From the NCBI GenBank assembly GCA_043777675.1, contig JAYWHR010000039.1, positions 61,895 through 125,894 on the forward strand: DNA of 64,000 bases. The letters run 5' to 3'. The translations under genes and the position numbers were made by a program. The stretch is from JANMDU01 sp043777675. Lineage in GTDB: Bacteria > Pseudomonadota > Gammaproteobacteria > Burkholderiales > Burkholderiaceae_C. The notes under the pieces are model-generated. The model did not search any database and was not told the DNA's origin. It worked only from the letters and a program-made list of their open reading frames with translations. Below are positions 1-8,340 of the stretch, one piece after another (the stretch's first letter is position 1; each line of letters begins with the position of its first letter).

Positions 1-794
1 ACGGCATTAAATACAGGACTCAGGCTTGCAGCAGTTGGCCCGAACTGCAATCCTGCGGTGCCTTCAAGTGATCCTCGATCGCCGTCATAAGCAATCGTGC
101 CCACGCGCGTGTTGACCGGGCCTGTTGGTGGCGTGAGAAATCCAGATAGGGAAACATTGACCCCGCCTCCGGCGGTTGCGCTGTTAACTCGCTGATAACC
201 GTCGTAGATCGAAATATTACGTGTGGGCAATGCCGCATTTTGATAGGCAACCACGATCGTCCAACCTGCATACCGGCCAGTGCCAGTTGTCGATTGAATA
301 TCTGCAACCGTGTAATTGCCATTTCCTTGAGCAGAAACAATAGATGTGATGTCAAGAAAAGATTGGTAAGTCGCGCCGATGGCATTAACTTGACTAGCCG
401 TTTTTAAAACATAGCCCGTATCTGTCGGACCCTTCAGCTTGACTTGATTTCGTGATGCCGCTGCAGAATCTCCCGCCCAATACAAGCCGGCCCATAAAAT
501 ACCTGACCCTCCTGTGAGGCTGAGCTGCGCAGAAGAGGAATTAAAAGTAGTTGCATCGGCATCTACATCAACATAGATCATGCTGAAGCTATTGTTAAGC
601 CCGGCAGCTAGAGATGTCGTTTGAGCGGCCGTACAACCAGCAACAGCCGTCTGACAAGTCATGGAGTTGTTGGAAACAAAGACGATGTCGCCCTTGGCGT
701 TCGTTGAATAGCGCGAAGCAAATGCGACTTGTGCCTGAGTGTTAATCACCCAAGAGCAAGCGAGCAATGCCAAAACGCATCTGAACAGGCGCAT
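1..794 (-). CDS. Secreted surface protein, N-terminal part (runs off left edge)
   Basis: An open frame starts at the ATG at 794 and stays open to the left edge (264 codons), so the C-terminal part is missing. The first ~22 residues form a signal peptide (MRLFRCVLALLACSWVINTQAQ, charged start, hydrophobic core, AQA-like cleavage site). The mature part is rich in Ser, Thr, Gly and Ala and contains ILWAGLYWAGD, a motif I associate with the N-terminal region of large secreted proteins that carry DUF11-type repeats further on; that link is from memory and the repeats themselves are outside the window. It lies downstream of uvrD in the same direction but 165 bp away, so it probably has its own promoter. 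Function unknown; export is well supported. Confidence 0.7.
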   Translation of the reverse strand, partial: MRLFRCVLALLACSWVINTQAQVAFASRYSTNAKGDIVFVSNNSMTCQTAVAGCTAAQTTSLAAGLNNSFSMIYVDVDADATTFNSSSAQLSLTGGSGILWAGLYWAGDSAAASRNQVKLKGPTDTGYVLKTASQVNAIGATYQSFLDITSIVSAQGNGNYTVADIQSTTGTGRYAGWTIVVAYQNAALPTRNISIYDGYQRVNSATAGGGVNVSLSGFLTPPTGPVNTRVGTIAYDGDRGSLEGTAGLQFGPTAASLSPVFNA

Positions 795-958
795 ACAAAT
801 TCCAATCGTCTAAACGGTTAATTTCGGTTTGTCGTCATTAAACGCGTAGAACTTGCTCTGCGGCTTCAGGCTTTGGACTGATTAGTTAAAAATACACGCT
901 TTCCCAAATTATCAACAAAGTTAAGCGCACATTGCAATTTGTAACTGTCTCACGTGCA

Positions 959-3523
959 CTACACGACTGTCAATTTTGCTACAGACAGTGCCAACCATTT
1001 CACCCCATGTCGGCCAAACTGCACCTGCGCACGGGCATCATCTCCAGCACCCTCTATGGCAAGCACTTTGCCTTCACCAAACTTGTTGTGAAAAACTTGC
1101 ATGCCTGATTTAATCGCCAAGCCGCTGGCTGAGGTCACCGCTTCTGCATTTTTAGGCACAAAAGCACGCTCCCCCGGCATAAAATCTGTGCCAAACGCTC
1201 CTGAATTCGTAGCACCTTTGCCACCCTGACTTGCGCCTGCATTTCCGCGCCATGCATTGCTGCCGCCATAGCCGCCTGCATAGCCGGGCTTGAAGCCGCT
1301 GCCAAAGCCTGCGTTGCGCGGGCTGAGCCATTTGAGCGCGTCTTCGGGCAATTCGTCAAAGAAGCGGCTTTTGATGTTGTAGCTGGTGCGGCCATGCAAC
1401 ATACGGGTTTGGGCGAAGCTGAGATACAGGCGCTTTCTCGCTCGTGTGATGGCCACATACATCAATCGGCGCTCTTCTTCGAGGCCTTCATGGCTGGAGA
1501 GCGAATTCTCGTGCGGAAATAATCCTTCTTCCAAGCCAGTGATAAACACAGCATCAAACTCCAAACCCTTCGCCGCATGAACCGTCATCATCTGCACAGC
1601 ATCTTTGCCAGCTTGGGCTTGGTTGTCGCCCGATTCGAGCGCAGCGTGCGTGAGGAAGGCAACGAGGGGGGAAAGTGTTTCTCCTGTTTCTGCATTTGTT
1701 GCTATGAATTCAGGAGCAGATTGCGCAGATTCTATGCCGGCTATATCGCTATTTCGATCAAAATTCATACCTTGGCTGACGGGCGACTGTGTCAAGCCAC
1801 CCGGCGAGAGTTCATCGAAAGGCGCCGCCAGTTCGTCTACAGGCAATGCCACTGCATCACGTCCAAAGCCTTCTTGCGTCACAAAACTTTCTGCCGCGCT
1901 GATCAGTTCGCGCAAATTCTCTAAGCGATCCTCGCCCTCTTTATCGTGTGTGTAGTGCTCCTCTAATCCAGAGTGTTGCAAAACCAACTCAATGATTTCA
2001 CGCAGTGTGAGCTTCTCTGTTTGCTCTCTCACTACATCCAGCTTAGCCACAAAAGCGCCAAGAGACGTGCCCGCTTTTCCCGTCACGATGCTCACCGCAT
2101 CATGCAGCGAACAACCACTGGCGCGAGCCGCATCTTGCAATTGCTCAATACTGCGCGCCCCGATACCTCGCGGCGGGAAATTGCACACGCGCATGAAGCT
2201 CGTATCGTCATGCGGATTCTCCAGTAAGCGCAAGTAGGCTAGCGCGTGCTTGATCTCCGCGCGCTCGAAAAACCGTAACCCGCCATACACGCGATACGGA
2301 ATACCGGCGTTAAACAGCGTCGTCTCAATCACGCGGCTTTGCGCATTACTGCGGTACAAAATCGCAATCTCCGAATGCTTAAGGCCAGCTTCAGTGCCGC
2401 CATCACGCAGCAAATGCTTGATTTCCTCAATCAACCACTGCGCTTCATAAAAATCACTGCCATTTTCTTGTACACGCACAGGCTCGCCAACGCCTTGACT
2501 GGTGCGCAAATTTTTACCTAAACGCTTGCTGTTGTGGCCAATCAGGTGATTCGCGCTGTTGAGAATATGCGCGAAACTACGGTAGTTCTCCTCCAACTTG
2601 ATCTGTTTTTTTACCTCATATTCGCGCACAAAATCAGCCATGTTGCCGACGCGTGCGCCGCGAAAGGCATAGATACTCTGATCATCATCGCCGACTGCAA
2701 AGACGCTGGCTACATGCAAGCCTCCGCTCTCACTTTTATAGCTTCCAGCGCTCGCATTTTCTGGACTCCAGCCCGAAAACATCTTGAGCCAAGCGTATTG
2801 CAGCTTATTGGTGTCTTGAAATTCGTCGACCAAAATATGCTTAAAGCGCCGCGCATAATGCTCTCGCACTGCAGGCTGGTCGCGCAGCAACTCATAAGAG
2901 CGGAGCATCAATTCCCCAAAATCCACCACGCCTCCCCTTTGGCATTGCTCTTCATACAGCGCGTAAAACTCTGCTTTCTTTTTCGTCTCATCATCGCGCA
3001 CTTGCACATCGCTCGGCCGCTGGCCCTCTTCTTTGCAACCTCCGATGAAATATTGCAATTGCTTGGGAGGAAAACGCTCTTCATCCACATTAAACTGTTT
3101 CATCAACCGCTTAATGGCGGAGAGCTGATCCTGCGTATCCAAAATCTGGAAGCTCTGCGGTAAATTGGCTAATTTGTAATGCGCCCGCAAAAAACGATTG
3201 CACAGCCCATGGAACGTACCAATCCACATGCCCCGCACGTTGACAGGCAGCATGCTCGCTAAGCGAGTTTGCATTTCTTTGGCCGCTTTGTTGGTAAACG
3301 TGACCGCCATCACGCCACCTGGTGAGATTTGGCCGGTTTGCATCAGCCACGCAATCCGCGTGGTGAGCACCCGCGTTTTGCCCGAGCCCGCGCCAGCGAG
3401 AATCAGCGCATGCTCAGCGGGCAGTGTGACTGCGGCGAGTTGCTCAGGATTGAGGTTGCGCAGCAGAGGCATTTCAGCCAAATCGCGCGTGGAGGAGACA
3501 TCTTCGGAGGCAGGAAACAACAT
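959..3523 (-). CDS. uvrD: UvrD/PcrA-type 3'-5' DNA helicase
   Basis: Superfamily 1A ATP-dependent helicase for nucleotide excision and mismatch repair, 854 aa. Walker A AGAGSGKT is at residues ~43-50, Walker B DEFQDTN at ~233-239, then GDDDQSIYAFRGA at ~278-290, LEENYRS, MTVHAAKGLEF and the motif VI region YVAITRARKRLYL. A C-terminal Tudor-like domain (VFHNKFGEGKV) follows, as in PcrA. It is longer than E. coli UvrD (720 aa), partly because of two insertions. One (~251-276) lies between motifs II and III. The other (~585-607) contains IAGIESAQSA and is encoded by the dispersed repeat at 1701-1769; it falls in the variable linker ahead of MTVHAAKG, where extra residues should be tolerated. The start is uncertain; MPLLRNLNPEQ at 3472 is an alternative that fits the family N-terminus better. 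Confidence 0.95.
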   Translation of the reverse strand: MLFPASEDVSSTRDLAEMPLLRNLNPEQLAAVTLPAEHALILAGAGSGKTRVLTTRIAWLMQTGQISPGGVMAVTFTNKAAKEMQTRLASMLPVNVRGMWIGTFHGLCNRFLRAHYKLANLPQSFQILDTQDQLSAIKRLMKQFNVDEERFPPKQLQYFIGGCKEEGQRPSDVQVRDDETKKKAEFYALYEEQCQRGGVVDFGELMLRSYELLRDQPAVREHYARRFKHILVDEFQDTNKLQYAWLKMFSGWSPENASAGSYKSESGGLHVASVFAVGDDDQSIYAFRGARVGNMADFVREYEVKKQIKLEENYRSFAHILNSANHLIGHNSKRLGKNLRTSQGVGEPVRVQENGSDFYEAQWLIEEIKHLLRDGGTEAGLKHSEIAILYRSNAQSRVIETTLFNAGIPYRVYGGLRFFERAEIKHALAYLRLLENPHDDTSFMRVCNFPPRGIGARSIEQLQDAARASGCSLHDAVSIVTGKAGTSLGAFVAKLDVVREQTEKLTLREIIELVLQHSGLEEHYTHDKEGEDRLENLRELISAAESFVTQEGFGRDAVALPVDELAAPFDELSPGGLTQSPVSQGMNFDRNSDIAGIESAQSAPEFIATNAETGETLSPLVAFLTHAALESGDNQAQAGKDAVQMMTVHAAKGLEFDAVFITGLEEGLFPHENSLSSHEGLEEERRLMYVAITRARKRLYLSFAQTRMLHGRTSYNIKSRFFDELPEDALKWLSPRNAGFGSGFKPGYAGGYGGSNAWRGNAGASQGGKGATNSGAFGTDFMPGERAFVPKNAEAVTSASGLAIKSGMQVFHNKFGEGKVLAIEGAGDDARAQVQFGRHGVKWLALSVAKLTVV
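1701..1769 (+). repeat. Dispersed GCCGGC-core repeat inside uvrD
   Basis: Contains GCTATGAATTC, TTGCGCAGATTCTATGCCGG and CTATAT, close to the consensus deduced from the other copies (GAATTCAATAGC, CTCTGCGCATATTCTATGCC, GGCTATATGCC, T-run). The gene is translated through it in the antisense direction, giving DIAGIESAQSAPEFIATN. Confidence 0.85.
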
Positions 3524-3550
3524 GCCTCGATTGTCTCTTGTTTGCGGCGG

Positions 3551-4381
3551 TTAACGCAGGCGCGTGAGACGATCTTTTGCTGCCACTGCCGCCTCCGATT
3601 GCGGATAAACCTTCATCAAATCTTCCAGCGTTTTACGCGCTGCAGGAATGGCCTTGAGCTCGATTTGGCTGTTGGCAATCGACAGTGCTGCTTCGGGCGC
3701 CTTGGGATGATCAGGCGAAGTGGCGATCAGCGTGCGGAAGTTGGTGATGGATGGGTTGTATTCTTTATTGGCGTATTGCGCATTGCCTAGCCAAAAATAG
3801 GCAGAAGGTGTGTAGCCGCTTTGTGGGTTTCGGCGAATGAAATCGATGAATGCGGCAGAGGCAGCGGCGTAATCTGGTTTGCGAAAAAGGGCAAAAGCGT
3901 TGTCGTAGTCGCGTTTTTCAGCAGGCTCTGCGCTGAATTCACGGCCATCAATTTGCACCTTAACGGGCTCGAAGCGACGCACGCGCTCATCGACGCCTTG
4001 GGCTAGATCTTTCTGGCGGCGCTGCATCTCGGCCACTTCTCTGGCCAGCTGCTCATCTTGGCCACGCAAGCGAGCCAGCTCAGCGCGTAAGGCTTCGATC
4101 TGGCCTTGCAGATCTAGCAGACTGCGGCGCAAAGTGGCATTGGCCTCGCCAGCTTCTTTGGCATCTTGTGCAGATTTTTCTTGAGCGCGCTTGAGCTCTG
4201 CGGCTTGCGCGTCCGCGGCTCGGGCGTTTTGGTCGACCTTGGTGCGCAACTCCAAAATGGCTTTGCGCGCCTCTTCGTCGTCAAACAAACCTGCGTGAGC
4301 TGGTTGAAGAGCAAAAATAATAAAGAAAAATGCCGATAGCCGGCATAGAATATGCGCAGAGTGCTTCCAAAATAATAGCAT
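3551..4381 (-). CDS. cpoB: Tol-Pal system protein CpoB (YbgF)
   Basis: Periplasmic coordinator of peptidoglycan synthesis and outer-membrane constriction, last gene of the tolB-pal-cpoB row; 276 aa. Residues ~1-30 are a signal peptide ending PAHA-G. Residues ~31-110 are a predicted coiled-coil trimerisation region (heptad-like KVDQNARAADAQAAELKRAQ). The C-terminal half is TPR-like (AYFWLGNAQYANKEYNPSITNF, ending in a YPQSEAAVAAKDRL repeat), typical of YbgF. The start codon and most of the signal peptide (MLLFWKHSAHILCRLSAFFF) lie in the dispersed repeat at 4315-4382, so this copy of the repeat now supplies the export signal. No in-frame ATG further downstream would leave a usable signal peptide. 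The gap to pal is 15 bp. Confidence 0.92.
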   Translation of the reverse strand: MLLFWKHSAHILCRLSAFFFIIFALQPAHAGLFDDEEARKAILELRTKVDQNARAADAQAAELKRAQEKSAQDAKEAGEANATLRRSLLDLQGQIEALRAELARLRGQDEQLAREVAEMQRRQKDLAQGVDERVRRFEPVKVQIDGREFSAEPAEKRDYDNAFALFRKPDYAAASAAFIDFIRRNPQSGYTPSAYFWLGNAQYANKEYNPSITNFRTLIATSPDHPKAPEAALSIANSQIELKAIPAARKTLEDLMKVYPQSEAAVAAKDRLTRLR

Positions 4382-4382
4382 A
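4315..4382 (-). repeat. Dispersed GCCGGC-core repeat forming the cpoB signal peptide
   Basis: Read on the minus strand: GCACTCTGCGCATATTCTAT, then GCCGGCTATCGGCATTTTTC. It lies exactly over the cpoB start codon and signal peptide. The end can also fold as GCCG-loop-CGGC followed by T residues. Confidence 0.88.
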
Positions 4383-4396
4383 AAGATATTCAGTGA

Positions 4397-4975
4397 TTAT
4401 TTATAGTTCAGCTCAGCGCGGCGATTTTTAGCATAGGCTTGCTCATTGCTTGCAGGATCATTAGGCTTTTCTTCGCCAAAACTAACTGCTTCCACTTGTG
4501 CATCCGTCACGCCCAGTAAGCCCAAAGCGCGGCGTACTGCTTCTGCGCGCTTTTGCCCCAAGGCCAAGTTGTATTCGCGCCCACCGCTTTCATCGGTGTG
4601 ACCTTCAATGGCCATTTTGCGGCTCTTGTTGGCCGCCAGAAAGCGTGCATGTGCATCAATCGCGCCTTGATATTCTGGCTTGATAATGAAGCTGTCGTAA
4701 TCGAAAAGAATGATTTTGGCGATACCCGTGGGGCCCGATACATCGCTGCCCGTAGGCGCAACATTCACAGCCTGTACGCTGCGCTCGGCCACGCCAGTCT
4801 GCGTGCCCTGCGCAGCGGTGGATGTGCTTGCGACGGGCGTCGCGGGAGAAACTTGCGTGCCTTTGATGTCAGAGACAGGCACGTCGTCTAATTTAACGCT
4901 AGAGCCGCATGCAGCGAGCGTGAAGGCTGCGCACATGGCTATTAAAAAAGACGTCGTTCGTGGGCTGAAAATCAT
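4397..4975 (-). CDS. pal: Peptidoglycan-associated lipoprotein Pal
   Basis: Outer-membrane lipoprotein that binds peptidoglycan and TolB; 192 aa from the chosen start. The ATG at 4975 is preceded by AAGGAGCAAGAT, a good ribosome binding site, and gives a lipoprotein signal with lipobox LAAC (lipidated Cys ~23). A longer frame opens at 5032 but would put about 19 non-signal residues in front. The C-terminal OmpA-like domain has the peptidoglycan-binding region EGHTDESGGREYNLALGQKR and ends in NRRAELNYK. A low-complexity Ala/Thr/Val linker separates lipobox and domain. The tolB stop is 44 bp upstream, so the genes are probably co-transcribed. Confidence 0.95.
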   Translation of the reverse strand: MIFSPRTTSFLIAMCAAFTLAACGSSVKLDDVPVSDIKGTQVSPATPVASTSTAAQGTQTGVAERSVQAVNVAPTGSDVSGPTGIAKIILFDYDSFIIKPEYQGAIDAHARFLAANKSRKMAIEGHTDESGGREYNLALGQKRAEAVRRALGLLGVTDAQVEAVSFGEEKPNDPASNEQAYAKNRRAELNYK

Positions 4976-5019
4976 ATCTTGCTCCTTGAGTGTGGTGTTT
5001 GGGTCGGCAGGCAGGTGTA

Positions 5020-6336
5020 TCACTTGCCCCATTGCGGTTCGCGAATATCGCCGCCTTGGGTGGCCAAACGCGCTTTGATTCGACCATCTAATGTTGATGT
5101 CATGAGCGCTTCTTTGCCGCCTTGACGGGTGGCATACAAAATGATCTTGCTGTTTGGGGCGAAGCTAGGCCGTTCATCGGCAGCGGTGTCGGTGAGCGCT
5201 GTTGCGCCTTGCCCGCCAAGCTCCATCACATGCAGGCGGAAATTGCCCGAAACACGTGAGATAAAAGCCATGCGTTTGCCATCGGGGCTGATCGCTGGCG
5301 AAATGTTGTAGTTGCCATTAAAAGTCACACGCTCAGCGCGGCCTGCTGCTTCGCCACCTGTTGGCATCCGGTAGACCTGCGGCGCACCGCCACGGTCGCT
5401 CACAAAGTAAATCGAGCTTCCATCGGGCGAATACACTGGCTCGGTATCGATCCCGCCCGATTGCGTGAGACGGCGCGGCTCGCTGCTGCCCGCGCTGTCC
5501 ATCACGTAAATCTGCGAATTGCCATCTCGACTCAGCGTGATAGCAATTTGCCGGCCATCGGGCGACCAAGCAGGTGCACTGTTGGAGCCTCGAAAATTGG
5601 CCAACAACCTACGCCTGCCATTGGCCACCTCATGCACATACACCACGGGCTTGCGCGATTCAAACGACACATAAGCCAGTTGCGCGCCATTGGGCGACCA
5701 GCTCGCCGAGATAATCGGCTCAGGAGAAGCCAAAGCGCTTTGCGCACCCTCGCCATCGGAATCAGCAATCCAAAGATTATTGCGTTGGTTATTGCCTTGG
5801 CCGCTTTTGGTCACGTAAGCAATGCGTGTAGAAAACACACCCTTCTCACCTGTGAGCTTTTCGTAAATGAAATCAGCCACGCGATGCGCCGCCAAGCGTA
5901 AATCACCCGCCGGCACCGCATAGCTTTGTGCGCCTAAATCTTGGCCACGCACCACATCCCACAGCCGAAAGCGCACATCAAAGCGGCCATCGGCCAAGCG
6001 CGTGGTGCTACCCACCACTAAATGGTCGGCTCCCTTTTGGCGCATCGGGCTCATTTCTGGGCGACTGCCCTCATCCAAACCAACAGCGCCTATATCAATG
6101 GCTTTGAATTGACCACTGCGCTGTAAATCGGCCAGCACAATGGCACCGATTTTTTGCGGCGCGGCGTCATCACCCTTGAATCCAAGTACAGCGATAGGCA
6201 ATTGCGTCACGCCGACACCAGAAATTTCTACACGAAACTGCGCTAAAGCAGCCAATGGCGCAGCGCTGACCACCAGCAAAGCGCTTTGCAGGCCTTGGCG
6301 GCGGGTGATGGATGAACCGAGGGTAGCTAGTTGCAT
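5020..6336 (-). CDS. tolB: Tol-Pal system beta-propeller protein TolB
   Basis: Periplasmic TolB, 438 aa, connecting Pal to the inner-membrane TolA complex. The N-terminus (RRQGLQSALLVVSAAPLAALA) is a signal peptide, with a twin Arg that could favour Tat export. An N-terminal alpha/beta domain (~33-190) is followed by repeated propeller blades of the form WSPNGAQLAYVS, WSPDGRQIAIT, YSPDGSSIYFVSD and ISPDGKRMAFIS. It heads tolB-pal-cpoB here. tolQ, tolR and tolA, which usually precede it, are not upstream; instead a divergent ABC transporter gene begins 132 bp away, so tolB must have its own promoter in that gap. Confidence 0.96.
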   Translation of the reverse strand: MQLATLGSSITRRQGLQSALLVVSAAPLAALAQFRVEISGVGVTQLPIAVLGFKGDDAAPQKIGAIVLADLQRSGQFKAIDIGAVGLDEGSRPEMSPMRQKGADHLVVGSTTRLADGRFDVRFRLWDVVRGQDLGAQSYAVPAGDLRLAAHRVADFIYEKLTGEKGVFSTRIAYVTKSGQGNNQRNNLWIADSDGEGAQSALASPEPIISASWSPNGAQLAYVSFESRKPVVYVHEVANGRRRLLANFRGSNSAPAWSPDGRQIAITLSRDGNSQIYVMDSAGSSEPRRLTQSGGIDTEPVYSPDGSSIYFVSDRGGAPQVYRMPTGGEAAGRAERVTFNGNYNISPAISPDGKRMAFISRVSGNFRLHVMELGGQGATALTDTAADERPSFAPNSKIILYATRQGGKEALMTSTLDGRIKARLATQGGDIREPQWGK

Positions 6337-6382
6337 AGGCTAGAGAGGTTATAGACTCAGACGATAATCCTAACGCATAGGT

Positions 6383-6394
6383 TCCATAAATGGA
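6383..6394. promoter_or_regulatory. TCCATAAATGGA inverted repeat in tolB/msbA intergenic region
   Basis: A 12-bp inverted repeat (TCCAT-AA-ATGGA) between the divergent starts of tolB and the MsbA-like gene. The identical 12-mer occurs between the LysR gene and its divergent target at 30110. A regulator binding both is an inference; only the sequence identity is observed. Confidence 0.35.
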
Positions 6395-6468
6395 TCACTA
6401 TATGCAACCAGTCTGCAACAAAAATAGTTTCTAAACATTGGAAAGCATCACGGTATTGCTACATATTT

Positions 6469-8292
6469 ATGAGTAACACCCCTCCATTTAGCTCACCTGC
6501 TGCGTCTTCGCCCAATCTCCCCCGGGAACCCAATGGCAAAGAAGCGAAAGGCAGCGACTTGTTTGCCATGTTGCGACGTTTGCGGCCGTATGCGCAAGGC
6601 TCGGGGCCATATTTAGCTTTGATCGCGCTGGCCGTCATCGTGACAGCGATCACTGAACCTCTGGTTCCCGCGCTCATGAAACCCTTGCTTGATCGTGGTT
6701 TCGGAGACAATCGCATCGCGCTATGGATCGTGCCTGTCGCGCTCATCAGCTTGTTTACTGTGCGTGGCCTCTCAACCTTTGTAGCGAAATATGGCACCAG
6801 CGCCGTGGCCTTTGGTATGGTGGAGCGCATGGCTGCAGCGCAATTTGCCGTGTTACATCACGCCCATCCAAGCCTCTACACCAGCCATACCGCGAGCAGC
6901 CTTGTTAACACCATGGTGTATGAATTGCAGATCGGTGCAACGACCGTCGTGAACGCTCTCCTCACACTCGCAAAAAATCTGCTTTCGGTCGTGGCTCTGC
7001 TGGGATATTTGCTTTACTTGAATTGGCAGCTCACGCTGATTGTTTTTTCCGTGGGTCCACCCATTGCTTGGACGATTCAGACGCTGTCCAAACGTCTGCA
7101 CCGCCTAACCAAGCAAAGCCAAAGTGCCAACGATCAACTCGCCTACGTGGTGGAAGAAAACGTGCTCGCTTGGCGTACCGTACGCCTGCACCACGCACAA
7201 CCAGCACAGCAGCAACGCTTTGCGGCTCTGGCGCAAACCCTGCGCCGCCTAGCTCTGAAATCAACGATAGCCGCCGGCGCAGTGATGCCGATCACGCAAA
7301 TCCTGGCTGCTATCGCGCTGTCGGCCGTCATCATGGCGGCGCTTTGGCAGACTGCATCTACAGGAACAAGTGTGGGTGGATTTGTGGCCTTCGTCACGGC
7401 CATGCTGTTGCTGATCACGCCGCTGCGTGCGCTGTCTGAAGTCGCTGGCAACCTAACCCGCGGCCTCACAGCACTAGGACGCGGCCTCGATTTACTGGAG
7501 CACACCCCGCAAGAAAGCAGTGGCACCTATCAGAGCGCAGCTTCAAGCCTTGCCCCACTACCTTTGCATTTTGAAAATGTGCATTTGACTTACGCGAATG
7601 CGGAGCAAAGCGCCCTTGATGGCATCGATCTGGAGATTTCACCGGGCCGCACGATTGCCTTGGTGGGCAGCTCGGGCTCGGGCAAAACAAGCTTGGTCAA
7701 CCTACTGCCGCGCTTTGTCGATGCCTGCGAAGGCCGCGTGCTGCTTGGTGGTGTAGATCTTCGCGACTGGCAGATTGATGCGCTGCGCGCGCAGTTTTCG
7801 TTCGTGAGCCAAGATGTGGTGATGTTCAGCGATACCGTGGCGGCCAACGTGGCTTTAGGCGAAGCGCCAGATCCGGCGCGTGTGATGGCTGCGCTACAAG
7901 CTGCGCACCTGACAGACTGGGCGAGCGCTTTGCCGCAGGGCATTGACACCCCAGTTGGCCACAACGCCAGTACATTGAGTGGCGGTCAGCGCCAACGTTT
8001 GGCGATTGCTCGCGCTTTGTATAAAAACGCGCCCATTGTGATTTTGGATGAAGCCACCTCCGCGCTCGATACCGAATCTGAGCAAGCCGTGAAATCAGCT
8101 CTCGCAAAGCTCACTGCAGGCCGCACCACACTCATCATCGCGCACCGCCTCTCCACCATCGAGCACGCCGATGAAATCGTGGTGATGCACCAAGGCCGCA
8201 TCGTGGAGCGCGGCACACATGCGCAATTGATCGCTGTCTCTGGGCACTACGCGAGACTCCACCGGCTGGGTAGCTCAATGGGTAGCGTTTAG
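6469..8292 (+). CDS. msbA: MsbA-like lipid A / multidrug ABC exporter
   Basis: Fused permease-ATPase half transporter, 607 aa, working as a homodimer in the inner membrane; MsbA flips lipid A-core to the periplasmic leaflet. About 30 cytoplasmic residues precede six hydrophobic segments (~45-330). The ATPase domain has Walker A GSSGSGKTS (~399), signature LSGGQRQRLAIARALYK (~503), Walker B VILDEATSALD and the H-loop IAHRLST. Membrane-domain sequence and length fit the MsbA clade of betaproteobacteria better than drug exporters, but substrate cannot be proved by eye. It is divergent from tolB and convergent with clpB. No strong ribosome binding site precedes the ATG. Confidence 0.85.
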   Translation: MSNTPPFSSPAASSPNLPREPNGKEAKGSDLFAMLRRLRPYAQGSGPYLALIALAVIVTAITEPLVPALMKPLLDRGFGDNRIALWIVPVALISLFTVRGLSTFVAKYGTSAVAFGMVERMAAAQFAVLHHAHPSLYTSHTASSLVNTMVYELQIGATTVVNALLTLAKNLLSVVALLGYLLYLNWQLTLIVFSVGPPIAWTIQTLSKRLHRLTKQSQSANDQLAYVVEENVLAWRTVRLHHAQPAQQQRFAALAQTLRRLALKSTIAAGAVMPITQILAAIALSAVIMAALWQTASTGTSVGGFVAFVTAMLLLITPLRALSEVAGNLTRGLTALGRGLDLLEHTPQESSGTYQSAASSLAPLPLHFENVHLTYANAEQSALDGIDLEISPGRTIALVGSSGSGKTSLVNLLPRFVDACEGRVLLGGVDLRDWQIDALRAQFSFVSQDVVMFSDTVAANVALGEAPDPARVMAALQAAHLTDWASALPQGIDTPVGHNASTLSGGQRQRLAIARALYKNAPIVILDEATSALDTESEQAVKSALAKLTAGRTTLIIAHRLSTIEHADEIVVMHQGRIVERGTHAQLIAVSGHYARLHRLGSSMGSV

Positions 8293-8298
8293 CCCACC

Positions 8299-8340
8299 AC
8301 TATAAAATTAATAGCACTTTACTTAGTTTCAACGCCGGCT
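8299..8340 (+). repeat. Degenerate dispersed repeat at the clpB stop codon
   Basis: CTATAAAATTAATAGCACTT and AACGCCGGCTAG are recognisable, with the middle altered. The clpB stop codon (minus strand, 8339-8341) is formed from the CTA following GCCGG. Confidence 0.55.
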
